From Candidatus Endomicrobium neocapritermitis (GTDB lineage: Bacteria > Elusimicrobiota > Endomicrobiia > Endomicrobiales > Endomicrobiaceae), in contig WRJZ01000030.1 of the NCBI GenBank assembly GCA_009778325.1, positions 1 through 45,057 of the forward strand: a stretch of 45,057 bases of DNA. The letters are read 5' to 3'. The translations under genes and the position numbers were made by a program. The notes beneath the pieces were generated by a model. The model made no database searches. It saw only the letters and a list, made by a program, of their open reading frames with translations, and was not told where the DNA came from. Below are positions 25,032 to 33,268 of the stretch, piece after piece (positions within the stretch are counted from its first letter, which is position 1; each line of letters begins with the position of its first letter).

Positions 25032-26058
25032 CCGTGTATTTATAATAGGCATAATGTTTTTTCTAGCGGGGTGTTTGTTTTTATACTTCGCGAGAAGCAT
25101 TCTGGCGCCTTTTGTTTTGGCGGCTTTTTTCAGTTATCTTTTATCTCCTCTTGTCACAAAAATACAGGTTTACGGATACAGACGATGGGTGGCGGTTGTT
25201 TTGTTCGCCGCGATTTTTGCCGTTGCCGCGACTATAGCTCTTTGGCTGATAATACCGGCTTTAATCGGAGAAATTGAAAAATTGACGATGAATATGGACA
25301 TATATTATAATTATGTGTTCGGTTTCGCGGTTAAACTGAAAGAAAAGCTGGAATCTATGTTTCCGGTAATAAAAGAATACAAGCTTTCCGAAACGGCTAT
25401 TGCAAACATTAATTCTTTTCTGACTTCCGAAGCGCAGAAAGTTCCCAAATACCTGATGGATATATTTTCTCTTTTCTCGATTATCGTTTTAATACCCCTG
25501 CTTGTTTTGTTTATGCTTGTCAACGGCGGCAAAGGAGTGAAAACGATAGTTGAGCTCGTTCCGTCCCAATATGTCGAAACTTTTCTGTCGATGATTTATG
25601 AGATTGATTCCGTTCTCGGAAAGTTTATAAGGGGCCAGCTTATAGAAGCCACATTTGTGGGAACGCTCTCATGCATAGTTTTGCTCGCGTTCGGAGTAAA
25701 CTATGCTTTGCTGATAGGAGTGACGGCAGGAATAGCGAATATGATTCCTTACATGGGGCCGGCTATAGGATTGGCCTTTGCTTCAATTGTCGCTCTTGTG
25801 CAGTTTCAAAGCGCTACAATTCTTATCAAAATAATTCCGGCATTTTTGGTTATACAATTTCTTGACAACAATCTTGTGCAGCCTTTTGTCGTAGGGCAAA
25901 ATGTGGATTTGGGCCCGGTCACAATGATTTTCGCAATGCTTGCCGGAGCGCAGGTTTTCGGCTTTCTGGGCATAGTATTTGCGGTTCCCGTCGCGGCAAT
26001 AATAAAAACTATTTTCTTCATGCTGGTAAAAAAATACAAAAATTCACTTTTTGTCTAA
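25012..26058 (+). CDS. AI-2E family (PerM/YdiK-like) membrane permease
   Basis: The 348 residues form about eight membrane helices with the central amphipathic part typical of this family. Recognisable stretches are LAPFVLAAFFSYLLSPLV near the N-terminus, GVNYALLIGVTAGIANMIPYMGPAIGLAF and LDNNLVQPFVVGQNVDLGPV near the C-terminus. Family members export the quorum signal AI-2 or act as ion/proton antiporters, and the true substrate here is open. It begins inside the cyclic-nucleotide-binding gene. Twelve nucleotides separate its stop from glgB. Confidence 0.88.
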   Translation: MTEASNNRVFIIGIMFFLAGCLFLYFARSILAPFVLAAFFSYLLSPLVTKIQVYGYRRWVAVVLFAAIFAVAATIALWLIIPALIGEIEKLTMNMDIYYNYVFGFAVKLKEKLESMFPVIKEYKLSETAIANINSFLTSEAQKVPKYLMDIFSLFSIIVLIPLLVLFMLVNGGKGVKTIVELVPSQYVETFLSMIYEIDSVLGKFIRGQLIEATFVGTLSCIVLLAFGVNYALLIGVTAGIANMIPYMGPAIGLAFASIVALVQFQSATILIKIIPAFLVIQFLDNNLVQPFVVGQNVDLGPVTMIFAMLAGAQVFGFLGIVFAVPVAAIIKTIFFMLVKKYKNSLFV

Positions 26059-26069
26059 GGGGTTAAACT

Positions 26070-27989
26070 ATGGACAATCATGTACAGGGATTTTCTCTGC
26101 TTAGTAAAGATGATATTCATCTGTTCCGCGAAGGCAGTCATTTCAGATTATATGAAAAGATGGGTTCAAAAATTGTTTCTAACGACGGCGTAAGCGGGGT
26201 TTATTTCTGCGTTTGGGCTCCGAACGCCAGAGAGGTTTCCGTCATAGGCGATTTTAATTTTTGGAATAAAAACGCGCATCATCTGTTTGCAAGAACCGAC
26301 GCTTCCGGCATTTGGGAAGGATTTATCCCCGGTATGAAAGAAGGCGATACTTATAAATATTATATTCAGTCAAACTTAAATAATTACAGCGTTGAAAAAG
26401 CCGACCCTTACGCGTTCCACGCGGAAACGCCGCAAAAAACAGGATCAAAAGTATGGGGTCTGGATTACAAATGGAACGATTCAAACTGGATGCTTTCAAG
26501 AAAATCAAAAAGTTCGATTAAAGCGCCTATATCAATATATGAAGTTCACCTCGGTTCATGGAGAAGAAATCCGGAAGACGGCAACAGATGGCTTTCATAC
26601 ACGGAAATTGCGCCGCAGCTTGCCCAATATTGCGTGGAAATGGGATTTACCCATGTTGAGTTTTTGCCCGTTATGGAACATCCTTTCGGGCCGTCATGGG
26701 GATATCAGAGCCTCGGATATTTCGCGCCGACAAGCAGGTTCGGGACTCCACAGGATTTCATGTTTCTTGTCGACACTCTCCACCAGGCCGGCATAGCGGT
26801 TATTTTAGACTGGGTGCCTTCGCATTTTCCCAATGACCAGCACGGACTCTCTTTCTTTGACGGAACGCATCTTTATGAACACGCGGACAGCAGGCTCGGA
26901 TTTCATCCCGACTGGAAAAGCGCGATTTTTAATTACGGCAGAAACGAAGTGAAAAACTTTTTAATCTCCAGCGCTCTTTTCTGGCTTGATAAATACCATA
27001 TAGACGGAATCAGAGTCGACGCTGTCGCTTCAATGCTTTATCTTGATTACTCAAGAAAAGACGGCGAATGGCTGCCCAATAAATACGGCGGAAAAGAAAA
27101 TATTGAAGCAATAGAATTTTTAAAACGTTTTAATCACGTTGTTTATGAAAATTACGACGGCGTTCAGACATACGCGGAAGAGTCCACTTCATGGCCGATG
27201 GTTTCAAAACCTACTTATCTCGGAGGGCTTGGGTTCGGATACAAATGGAACATGGGCTGGATGAACGACGTTTTAAGTTACATGAAAGTCGACCCTGTTT
27301 TCAGAAAATACCATCACAACAAATTAACGTTCAGTTTTTTATACGCTTTCAGCGAGAACTTCGTTCTTCCGTTTTCGCACGACGAAGTTACGCAGGGAAA
27401 AGGTTCTTTAATAGGCAAAATGCCCGGCGACGAATGGCAGAGATTTGCAAATCTCAGGCTTATTTTGGCGTATATGTACGCGCATCCCGGAAAAAAACTT
27501 TTGTTTATGGGCGCCGAGTTCGGACAGGTAAGGGAGTGGAACCATGAAGAAAGCCTTGAGTGGCATGTGCTCCGGTTCTGGCAGCATTCGGGTTTGCAGA
27601 GATGGGTAAAAGATCTCAACCATGCGTATAAAGATAATTATCCGTTTTTTGACAATGACAACAGTTGGGAAGGTTTTGAGTGGATAGACGCGAATGATTC
27701 TGATAACAGCGTTTTATCGTTTGTAAGAAAATCTCCTTCGACAAAAGAAACCATACTTTGCGTGTTCAATTTTACTCCGGTGCCGAAATACAATTATAAA
27801 GTAGGCGTTGACCATAGAGGAGTATGGGATGAAATATTAAACAGCGACGCCGGCGAATATTTCGGAAGCGGGCTTGGAAATATGGGCTTTAAAGAAACTA
27901 TTGACTGGGGCGCTCACGGCAGACCGTACAGCCTTGATATAACCATACCGCCGTTAGGCGCGGTGTTTTTTAAATTCAGAAACTTATAA
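26070..27989 (+). CDS. glgB: 1,4-alpha-glucan branching enzyme
   Basis: Makes alpha-1,6 branches in glycogen. The 639 residues have an N-terminal CBM48 beta-sandwich (about 10-125: GVYFCVWAPNAREVSVIGDFNFW) and a GH13 catalytic barrel. Catalytic residues are D317 in GIRVDAVASMLYLDY (nucleophile), E370 in YAEEST (acid/base) and D438 in PFSHDEV. Other hallmarks are IYEVHLGSWRR and HPGKKLLFMGAEFGQ. The long N1 domain of some GlgB proteins is missing, so it belongs to the shorter type. AAGGGG stands 8 nt before the ATG. No other glycogen gene is in the window. Confidence 0.96.
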   Translation: MDNHVQGFSLLSKDDIHLFREGSHFRLYEKMGSKIVSNDGVSGVYFCVWAPNAREVSVIGDFNFWNKNAHHLFARTDASGIWEGFIPGMKEGDTYKYYIQSNLNNYSVEKADPYAFHAETPQKTGSKVWGLDYKWNDSNWMLSRKSKSSIKAPISIYEVHLGSWRRNPEDGNRWLSYTEIAPQLAQYCVEMGFTHVEFLPVMEHPFGPSWGYQSLGYFAPTSRFGTPQDFMFLVDTLHQAGIAVILDWVPSHFPNDQHGLSFFDGTHLYEHADSRLGFHPDWKSAIFNYGRNEVKNFLISSALFWLDKYHIDGIRVDAVASMLYLDYSRKDGEWLPNKYGGKENIEAIEFLKRFNHVVYENYDGVQTYAEESTSWPMVSKPTYLGGLGFGYKWNMGWMNDVLSYMKVDPVFRKYHHNKLTFSFLYAFSENFVLPFSHDEVTQGKGSLIGKMPGDEWQRFANLRLILAYMYAHPGKKLLFMGAEFGQVREWNHEESLEWHVLRFWQHSGLQRWVKDLNHAYKDNYPFFDNDNSWEGFEWIDANDSDNSVLSFVRKSPSTKETILCVFNFTPVPKYNYKVGVDHRGVWDEILNSDAGEYFGSGLGNMGFKETIDWGAHGRPYSLDITIPPLGAVFFKFRNL

Positions 27990-27990
27990 A

Positions 27991-28120
27991 GACAAAGTTC
28001 AGAGTGCAAAGTTCAGAGTTCAAATCAGGAGTTTTCGCGAAGCGAAAACCTATTATAGGTTTCGGCAAAGCCGAAACACGACATTTGAACTTTGAACTCT
28101 GAACTTTTAACTTTGCCGTT
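27991..28120. repeat. Palindromic hairpin-doublet element, copy 2, with outer arms
   Basis: Core: GTTTTCGC-GAA-GCGAAAAC (28031-28049) and GTTTCGGC-AAA-GCCGAAAC (28059-28077), both perfect, separated by CTATTATAG. Outer arms built from GTTCAGAGTTCAAAT on the left (28011-28025) and ATTTGAACTTTGAACTCTGAA (from 28083) on the right add a third, longer stem. The right end TTTGCCGTTAAAAGGGG joins the M48 ribosome site. Confidence 0.8.
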
Positions 28121-28135
28121 AAAAGGGGTGCATAA

Positions 28136-29377
28136 ATGAACGTATACGCATTATTAATAGTATCTTTCCTGATTATTGTTTACCTTGTTGAAACGGTTGC
28201 CGATTATCTTAACGTTAAAAATATTTCAAATGATATTCCGAAAGAGTTTGAAGGATATTATGACATGGAAAAGTACGCACAAGCGCAGGCTTATCTCATG
28301 GCCAGGACAAAGTTTTCAATAAATTACGCCACTTTTTTTCTTGGGCTGCAGATAGTTTTTATAGTAAAAGGCGGATTTAATATTGTCGATACTATCGCGC
28401 GTTCTTTTGGTTACGGCGAAGTTGTTACGGGTCTTATTTTTGCAGGTATTCTGCTTTTGACTATGGCAATATTAAAAATTCCTTTTTCTGCTTACAGCAC
28501 ATTTGTAATAGAGGAAAAGTTCGGATTTAACAGAACTAAAGTTCAAACTTTTATAGCGGATTTAATAAAAGGCTGGATAATCGCGGCAATAATGGGCGGC
28601 GTGGTTTTTGCCGTGATAATATGGGTTTTTTCGTATTTCGGAAAATTCGCATGGCTTTACGCTTTTGCGGCCGTCGTTGCTTTTGAACTTTTAATAACTT
28701 TTGTTTATCCCGTAGTAATCATGCCTTTGTTTAACAAGTTCACTCCTTTGGAAGACGGCGAACTTAAGACATCTGTTGAAAATTACGCAAAAGCCGAAAA
28801 TTTTAAAATGAAAGGTCTGTTCAAAATGGACAATTCAAAGCGTTCGACAAAATCAAATGCTTTTTTCGCGGGTTTCGGTAAATTCCGCAGGATAGTGCTT
28901 TTTGATACTTTAATACAAAAACATACTGTTGACGAGCTTACAAGCGTTTTGGCGCATGAAATGGGGCATTTTAAACTCGGGCACGTAATAAGGCAGATGA
29001 TATTCGGATTTGCTGCCATGGCTTTTATGTTTTTCCTGCTGTCGTTGTTTATTAATTCACCGTGGCTGTTTGAAGCTTTCCGCATGGAAAACTCTTCGGT
29101 TTACGCGGGCATAATCTTTTTCGGGTTTTTATACGCTCCGATATCCATGATTATAGGAATAATATCAAGCAGCCTTTCAAGAAAACATGAGTATGAATCC
29201 GACGCATACGCAGTAACAACATATAAAAAACCCGAAGCCATGATAGACGCTTTAAAAAAGCTGTCGGTTGATAATCTATCAAATCTTCACCCGCATCCTT
29301 TCAAAGTTTTTATGGAATACTCGCACCCGCCTGTTTTGGAAAGAATAAACGCGATAAGGAAGATAAACATACAATGA
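28136..29377 (+). CDS. M48 family Ste24-like zinc metalloprotease
   Basis: Membrane protease of 413 residues, like CAAX prenyl protease 1. About six to seven hydrophobic helices, with the zinc motif HEMGH (H274, E275, H278) and the downstream ligand motif ExxxD in HEYESDAYA (E352, D356). The block EEKFGFNRTKVQTFIADLIKG is a Ste24 family signature. In bacteria without prenylated CAAX proteins such enzymes are thought to handle membrane protein quality. The start has AAAAGGGG 8 nt upstream, supplied by the adjacent repeat element. Its TGA overlaps the following surface-protein ATG. Confidence 0.92.
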   Translation: MNVYALLIVSFLIIVYLVETVADYLNVKNISNDIPKEFEGYYDMEKYAQAQAYLMARTKFSINYATFFLGLQIVFIVKGGFNIVDTIARSFGYGEVVTGLIFAGILLLTMAILKIPFSAYSTFVIEEKFGFNRTKVQTFIADLIKGWIIAAIMGGVVFAVIIWVFSYFGKFAWLYAFAAVVAFELLITFVYPVVIMPLFNKFTPLEDGELKTSVENYAKAENFKMKGLFKMDNSKRSTKSNAFFAGFGKFRRIVLFDTLIQKHTVDELTSVLAHEMGHFKLGHVIRQMIFGFAAMAFMFFLLSLFINSPWLFEAFRMENSSVYAGIIFFGFLYAPISMIIGIISSSLSRKHEYESDAYAVTTYKKPEAMIDALKKLSVDNLSNLHPHPFKVFMEYSHPPVLERINAIRKINIQ

Positions 29378-30513
29378 AGAAGGTTTTATTTTTAGCCGTA
29401 TTATTTATTTTTTCACTTTCTGCTTTTGCGTATGGCGGGGAATATAGAACTTCTCCGATAAGGCTGTCGGTGCTCGGGGCTATGTCCGATCAAGACGGCT
29501 CGCATTGGTATTATTACGCTTCTTTGCCTCCGAGAGTTAACCGCGTTATAGGTTTGGATTTCGGGCTGTTTGCCTCAAAGATTGACATTTTATACGGTTT
29601 ACAGTTAAGCGGCGTATCGAGTATTAAAGAAGAAGGTACAGGAATACAATTATCTATGCTTTATTCCTATTCAGCGGACATTGCGGGATTACAGCTTTCC
29701 GGCGGACTTACCGTAAACGAAAAAATGAGAGGTTTGCAAATCGGCGCGATTAGCTCGGCCAGCAGTGATTTTAGAGGCATAATGTTCGGCGGACTTTTTG
29801 CCGTAAGCGGCGATAATAACTCAAAAATACTGCAGATGTCTGCCGGCGCCGTATATACCGGTGATTTTACCGGCATATTATTCGGCGGAATTTTTAATTA
29901 CAGCAAAAATATGACAGGGTTGCAGGCGTCTGCCGGCTTTACGATTGCCTCAAGAGACGTGAAAGGAATTCAGATAGCAGGAATCGGCTCATTCGCTGAC
30001 GAAATAAAAGGGATTCAGGCGGCAGTAGTTGCGTGTTACGCGGATGAAATTAAATGGGTTCAGGCGGCCGGACTTTTCTCGGGAGCCGCTTCGTTTACCG
30101 GTATTCAAATAGGCGGTATTGCCGCTTATGCCGGCGACGAATCAACAGGCGTGCAGGTAACATGCGGCGCGGGCGGCGGTTCCGTGAAAGGATTAAGCAT
30201 TGTTCCGATAAGATTATTTGCTTATCAGAAAAAAGGAAATACGGGCGTTGTCGCAAGCGTTATAAGTTTCGGCGGCGATTATTTTGGCGATGATTATATG
30301 GTTAAGGGAGTACATCTGGGCGGTTTAAACATCGGCGGAGGAAATATTAAAGGCGTGCAAGCCGGAGCAATAAATCACGCGACGGAATTGAACGGTTTGC
30401 AGATAGGTTTTATAAATTACGCAAAAAAACTTGACGGGATACAGATAGGCGTTGTAAATATAGCTTCAAACGCAAAAATAAAAGTTTTACCTCTAGTGAA
30501 CTTAAAATTTTAA
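29374..30513 (+). CDS. Exported LA_2272-like surface repeat protein
   Basis: After a signal peptide (residues 1-19, ending AFAYG), the 379 residues consist of about 20-residue units with a repeated G-hydrophobic-Q-hydrophobic-G pattern: GLQLSGVSS, GLQIGAISSASSDFRG, GIQIAGIGSFADEIKG, GIQIGGIAAYAGDESTG, GLQIGFINYAKKLDG, GIQIGVVNIAS. Such repeats fit a beta-solenoid or a beta-barrel-like surface domain and match the LA_2272 family of surface repeats. The C-terminus LPLVNLKF ends in Phe, as many outer-membrane proteins do. The start overlaps the M48 protease stop (ATGA), so the two are coupled; the protease may act on or monitor its assembly. Confidence 0.8.
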   Translation: MKKVLFLAVLFIFSLSAFAYGGEYRTSPIRLSVLGAMSDQDGSHWYYYASLPPRVNRVIGLDFGLFASKIDILYGLQLSGVSSIKEEGTGIQLSMLYSYSADIAGLQLSGGLTVNEKMRGLQIGAISSASSDFRGIMFGGLFAVSGDNNSKILQMSAGAVYTGDFTGILFGGIFNYSKNMTGLQASAGFTIASRDVKGIQIAGIGSFADEIKGIQAAVVACYADEIKWVQAAGLFSGAASFTGIQIGGIAAYAGDESTGVQVTCGAGGGSVKGLSIVPIRLFAYQKKGNTGVVASVISFGGDYFGDDYMVKGVHLGGLNIGGGNIKGVQAGAINHATELNGLQIGFINYAKKLDGIQIGVVNIASNAKIKVLPLVNLKF

Positions 30514-30528
30514 ATAACGGAGAAGAAA

Positions 30529-31584
30529 ATGGATAAATTGCTTAAGGACTTGTTAATGTCCGACGGAATCTCAGGCTATGAGGAAAATGCAGGGAAAATT
30601 ATGTCCGAAGCTCTTTCAAAAACCTGCGACAGCGTTGAAACGGATAATTTCGGCAATGTTATAGGCAAAAGGGGCAAGGGTGCTTCACCCTCAGCCAAAA
30701 AAATAATGATTGCCGCGCATATGGACGAAATCGGCATGATTGTAAAGCATGTGAATGAAAAAGGTTTTATATATTTTATTAAAGTCGGCGGAATAAACGA
30801 CCCGATACTTATGGGTAAAGTTGTTAAAATCATAAACAAAAAAGGCGAACGGATTACCGGTATAATAGGAACAAAACCGCCGCATTTGATGAACGAAGAA
30901 GAAAGAAAAGTTCCGGTTAAATTTGAAAATATGTTTATTGACATAGGGCTTGGTTCAAGAGAAGAAGTTTTAAAAGTTGTTGATATCGGCGACCAGATAA
31001 TTTTTGAACCTAATGCAGGCGTTTTAAACGGAGATTTTTATTACGGCAAAGCCGCTGACAACAGAATAAGCTGCTACGCAATGGCAAAGGTTATGGAGAA
31101 ATTGCCGAAAGATTTAAATGCTGAAATTTATGCCTGCGCGACCGCTCAGGAAGAAGTCGGGCTTAAAGGCGGAAAGACTGCGTCTTTCAAAATTAACCCT
31201 GATTTTGCTTTGGTAATAGATACGACCGTGGCCGGAGATATGCCCGGAATTGATCCGAAAACTTCGGATTTAAAGCTGGGTAAAGGCGTTGCTATAACAA
31301 TGATTGAAGCAAGCGGACGCGGCACTATAGTTCCGCACAAAGCCAGAAAAATTATTCTTGACGCCGCAAAAGAAAACAATATTCCTCACCAGATTGACAT
31401 TATAGACGGCGGAATGACTGACGGCGCTATCATATATACAAACAGAGAAGGAATTTTGACGGGCATTTTAAGCATACCGACAAGATACATTCACGCGCCT
31501 TCGTCGGTTTTTAATATAAAAGATGTTGAAGCGGCAATAGATTTGGCGGTTAAAGTGATACAAGTAATAAGTAACAAGGAATAA
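30529..31584 (+). CDS. M42 family aminopeptidase (glutamyl aminopeptidase/endoglucanase M type)
   Basis: A 351-residue cytosolic metallopeptidase, likely a dodecameric tetrahedral aminopeptidase. Metal-site motifs: AAHMDEIG (His and the Asp two positions on), KAADNRISCY, ATAQEEVGLKGG (catalytic and ligand glutamates), ALVIDTTVAGD and TRYIHAPSSV (last His). The PDZ-like insertion typical of M42 lies between the first and second motif. GGAG stands 8-9 nt before the ATG. It follows the surface protein by 15 nt. Function: trimming peptides from proteolysis. Confidence 0.92.
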   Translation: MDKLLKDLLMSDGISGYEENAGKIMSEALSKTCDSVETDNFGNVIGKRGKGASPSAKKIMIAAHMDEIGMIVKHVNEKGFIYFIKVGGINDPILMGKVVKIINKKGERITGIIGTKPPHLMNEEERKVPVKFENMFIDIGLGSREEVLKVVDIGDQIIFEPNAGVLNGDFYYGKAADNRISCYAMAKVMEKLPKDLNAEIYACATAQEEVGLKGGKTASFKINPDFALVIDTTVAGDMPGIDPKTSDLKLGKGVAITMIEASGRGTIVPHKARKIILDAAKENNIPHQIDIIDGGMTDGAIIYTNREGILTGILSIPTRYIHAPSSVFNIKDVEAAIDLAVKVIQVISNKE

Positions 31585-32003
31585 TAATAATAAATAACGG
31601 CAAAGCATTGATATGATGGGAATTTTTAACGGCAATGATGTATCCCTTACGGGACATGATGTATCTCTGCGAGACATGCTGTGTATGCCGAGGCATACAT
31701 TAAGGAGTGCGCAAAGCGCACCTATTAATTAAGTGCGGCTTTGCCGCACACAGCAATGATGTGTCACGTAGTGACACATTACATCATGTTGCCGCAAAGC
31801 GGCAATACATCATTTCCGAAGGAAACATCATGCGCCGAAGGCGTACATAATGCTGTTAAATTTTGAAAATTTGTCTTTCATGCGTTTGTCGCGGTAGGTG
31901 TTGTGGCTGAGTTGACATCAACAATAAAAGGAAAACAGTAGATGATAAAGCTTATAAAGTCTTTTACCTATTACCTATTACCTGTTACCTATTCTCTGCC
32001 GTT
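31585..32003. repeat. Array of nine short hairpins, then AT-rich linker; no gene
   Basis: AACGGCAAAG begins the element at 31596. Hairpins: TCCC/GGGA (31643-31654), TCTC/GAGA (31664-31674), GTATGCC/GGCATAC (31683-31698), GTGCGC/GCGCAC (31707-31721), GTGCGGC/GCCGCAC (31733-31749), GTGTCAC/GTGACAC (31761-31777), TTGCCGC/GCGGCAA (31789-31805), TTTCC/GGAAA (31813-31825), CGCC/GGCG (31833-31843). Most have a three-base loop (AAA, TTT, GTA, GAA). Linkers are variants of ACATCATG or ATGATGT. Hairpins four and five with CTATTAATTAA between them match the doublet elements elsewhere. From 31874 a MITE end (TTTCATGCGTTTGTCGCGG) occurs, then TTACCTATTACCTATTACC and GCCGTT before the next ATG. Confidence 0.8.
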
Positions 32004-32825
32004 ATGTTGAATTTTTGCATCCTCGCCAGTGGTTCAAGCGGTAATTGTTCGGTTTTATGGAATGATAAAGCCGCGGTTTTAATAGATTGCGGCTGCAGCG
32101 CCAAGTATATTGCCGAAAATCTTTCCGCGCTAAACATTGCAGCAGAAAACTTAACGGCTGCTGTAATAACTCACTCGCACATAGACCATCTAAGCGCTTC
32201 CGGGCTGAATTTTCTTTTAAAAAATGAGATTCCGGTTTATCTTCACGACGACACTTTAGATGAGGTTTATCAAAAGTATGGCGCGAAAGTTGACGGGTGC
32301 CAAACCGTATCTTTCAACGAACCTTTTAAAATAAAAGATATATCTATAATTCCTTTTGACGTTTACCACAGAGACGGCAAAATAAAACGCACAATCGGAT
32401 TTACGTTTTCTTCAACCGTAAACGGACGAAAGTACAAAATAGGTTACCTTACGGACACGGGTAAAGTGTGTAAGAATATTGCGAACAGTCTGGCCGACAG
32501 TAATATTTTGGTTATCGAATCAAACTATGACCGTGAAATGCTTGATACAAGCTACAGACCGTATGAAAATAAAAGATGGGTTTTAAGCGAGTGGGGACAT
32601 CTTGACAATGAGGACGCGGCAAGAGCAATAGCCGAGATTAAGATGCGTTCTTCTGTCCGGGACAGTTTAAAGTATGTGTTTTTGGCGCATATAAGCAGGC
32701 ATCACAATCATCCGGAGCTTGCTTTGAGAGTTACAAAAGAGATGCTTTACAGCCAAAACATAACGGATATAAATCTTTTTGCCGCAAAAAGGAATCAGCG
32801 GTGCAGAACAATAAGAATAAGCTAG
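32004..32825 (+). CDS. MBL-fold metallo-hydrolase (YycJ/WalJ-like)
   Basis: Metallo-beta-lactamase-fold hydrolase, 273 residues. The metal motif THSHIDHLSA gives H57-x-H59-x-D61-H62, and later ligands lie in YLTDTGKV and in the C-terminal LAHISRHHNHPE. The opening ASGSSGNCSVL is typical of the YycJ group, which is thought to act as an exonuclease or in cell-wall control. No Shine-Dalgarno sequence is seen: GCCGTT, the right end of the repeat region, directly touches the ATG. Function in this organism is not determined. Confidence 0.88.
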   Translation: MLNFCILASGSSGNCSVLWNDKAAVLIDCGCSAKYIAENLSALNIAAENLTAAVITHSHIDHLSASGLNFLLKNEIPVYLHDDTLDEVYQKYGAKVDGCQTVSFNEPFKIKDISIIPFDVYHRDGKIKRTIGFTFSSTVNGRKYKIGYLTDTGKVCKNIANSLADSNILVIESNYDREMLDTSYRPYENKRWVLSEWGHLDNEDAARAIAEIKMRSSVRDSLKYVFLAHISRHHNHPELALRVTKEMLYSQNITDINLFAAKRNQRCRTIRIS

Positions 32826-32900
32826 AGCGGCAGAAGCTCGGCAAAGACAAAAGATTTGTTGTTTCTGTTACTGAACTTCCGAGCTTCTGAATTTCTGTAG
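32826..32900. repeat. Degenerate AAGCTT-type inverted repeat
   Basis: GCGGCAGAAGCTCGGCAAAGAC on the left and GAACTTCCGAGCTTC on the right can pair imperfectly. It matches the family at 7194 and 10417. Confidence 0.45.
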
Positions 32901-32916
32901 TTACACCATATATATA

Positions 32917-32950
32917 TTGACACAGTGTATTTTATATGATACACTATAAT
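32917..32950 (+). promoter_or_regulatory. Promoter and operator of the HigBA-type pair
   Basis: Inverted repeat arms AGTGTAT (32924-32930) and ATACACT (32939-32945) overlap a TTGACA (32917-32922) and a TATAAT (32945-32950). The 22-nt gap between the two boxes is longer than ideal, so the -35 contribution is uncertain. The palindrome is a likely binding site for the antitoxin. Confidence 0.55.
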
Positions 32951-32971
32951 CGTTAAACGGAGATAATTGAA

Positions 32972-33256
32972 ATGATAATAAAAAGAACATTTGTTTTTGA
33001 AAAGTGGTTTTCAAAACAAAAAAATAATATAAAAGAAATAATAGTTATTTATTTAAACAGAGTTGTTCTCGGAAATATGAGCAATTGCAAGTCTTTGGGC
33101 GGCGGGTTGCATGAATTAAAAATACATTACGGAAAAGGTATAAGGGTTTATTTTACAAATATTAACGGTGAAATAATAATTCTTTTATGCGCCGGCGATA
33201 AAAGCTCGCAGCAGGAAGATATAATAAAAGCAAAAGTTTTAAAAGAAAATTTATGA
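32972..33256 (+). CDS. RelE/HigB-like toxin of a type II toxin-antitoxin system
   Basis: A 94-residue protein of the Gp49-like/HigB group (addiction module killer). Features: FEKWFSKQKNNIKEIIVIYLNRV near the N-terminus, then GGGLHELKIHYGKGIRVYFT, the strand block conserved in this group with the basic and aromatic residues that act on ribosome-bound mRNA, and IILLCAGDKSSQQEDIIKAKVL, where GDKSSQ..DI is a family hallmark. The toxin gene comes first and the antitoxin second, the HigBA order. Twelve nucleotides separate the two. Confidence 0.88.
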   Translation: MIIKRTFVFEKWFSKQKNNIKEIIVIYLNRVVLGNMSNCKSLGGGLHELKIHYGKGIRVYFTNINGEIIILLCAGDKSSQQEDIIKAKVLKENL

Positions 33257-33268
33257 GAGGCGGTTAAT

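Noticed and set aside
31643-31843. CRISPR array
   Set aside because: There is no constant repeat or regular spacer; the stems differ and no cas gene is near.
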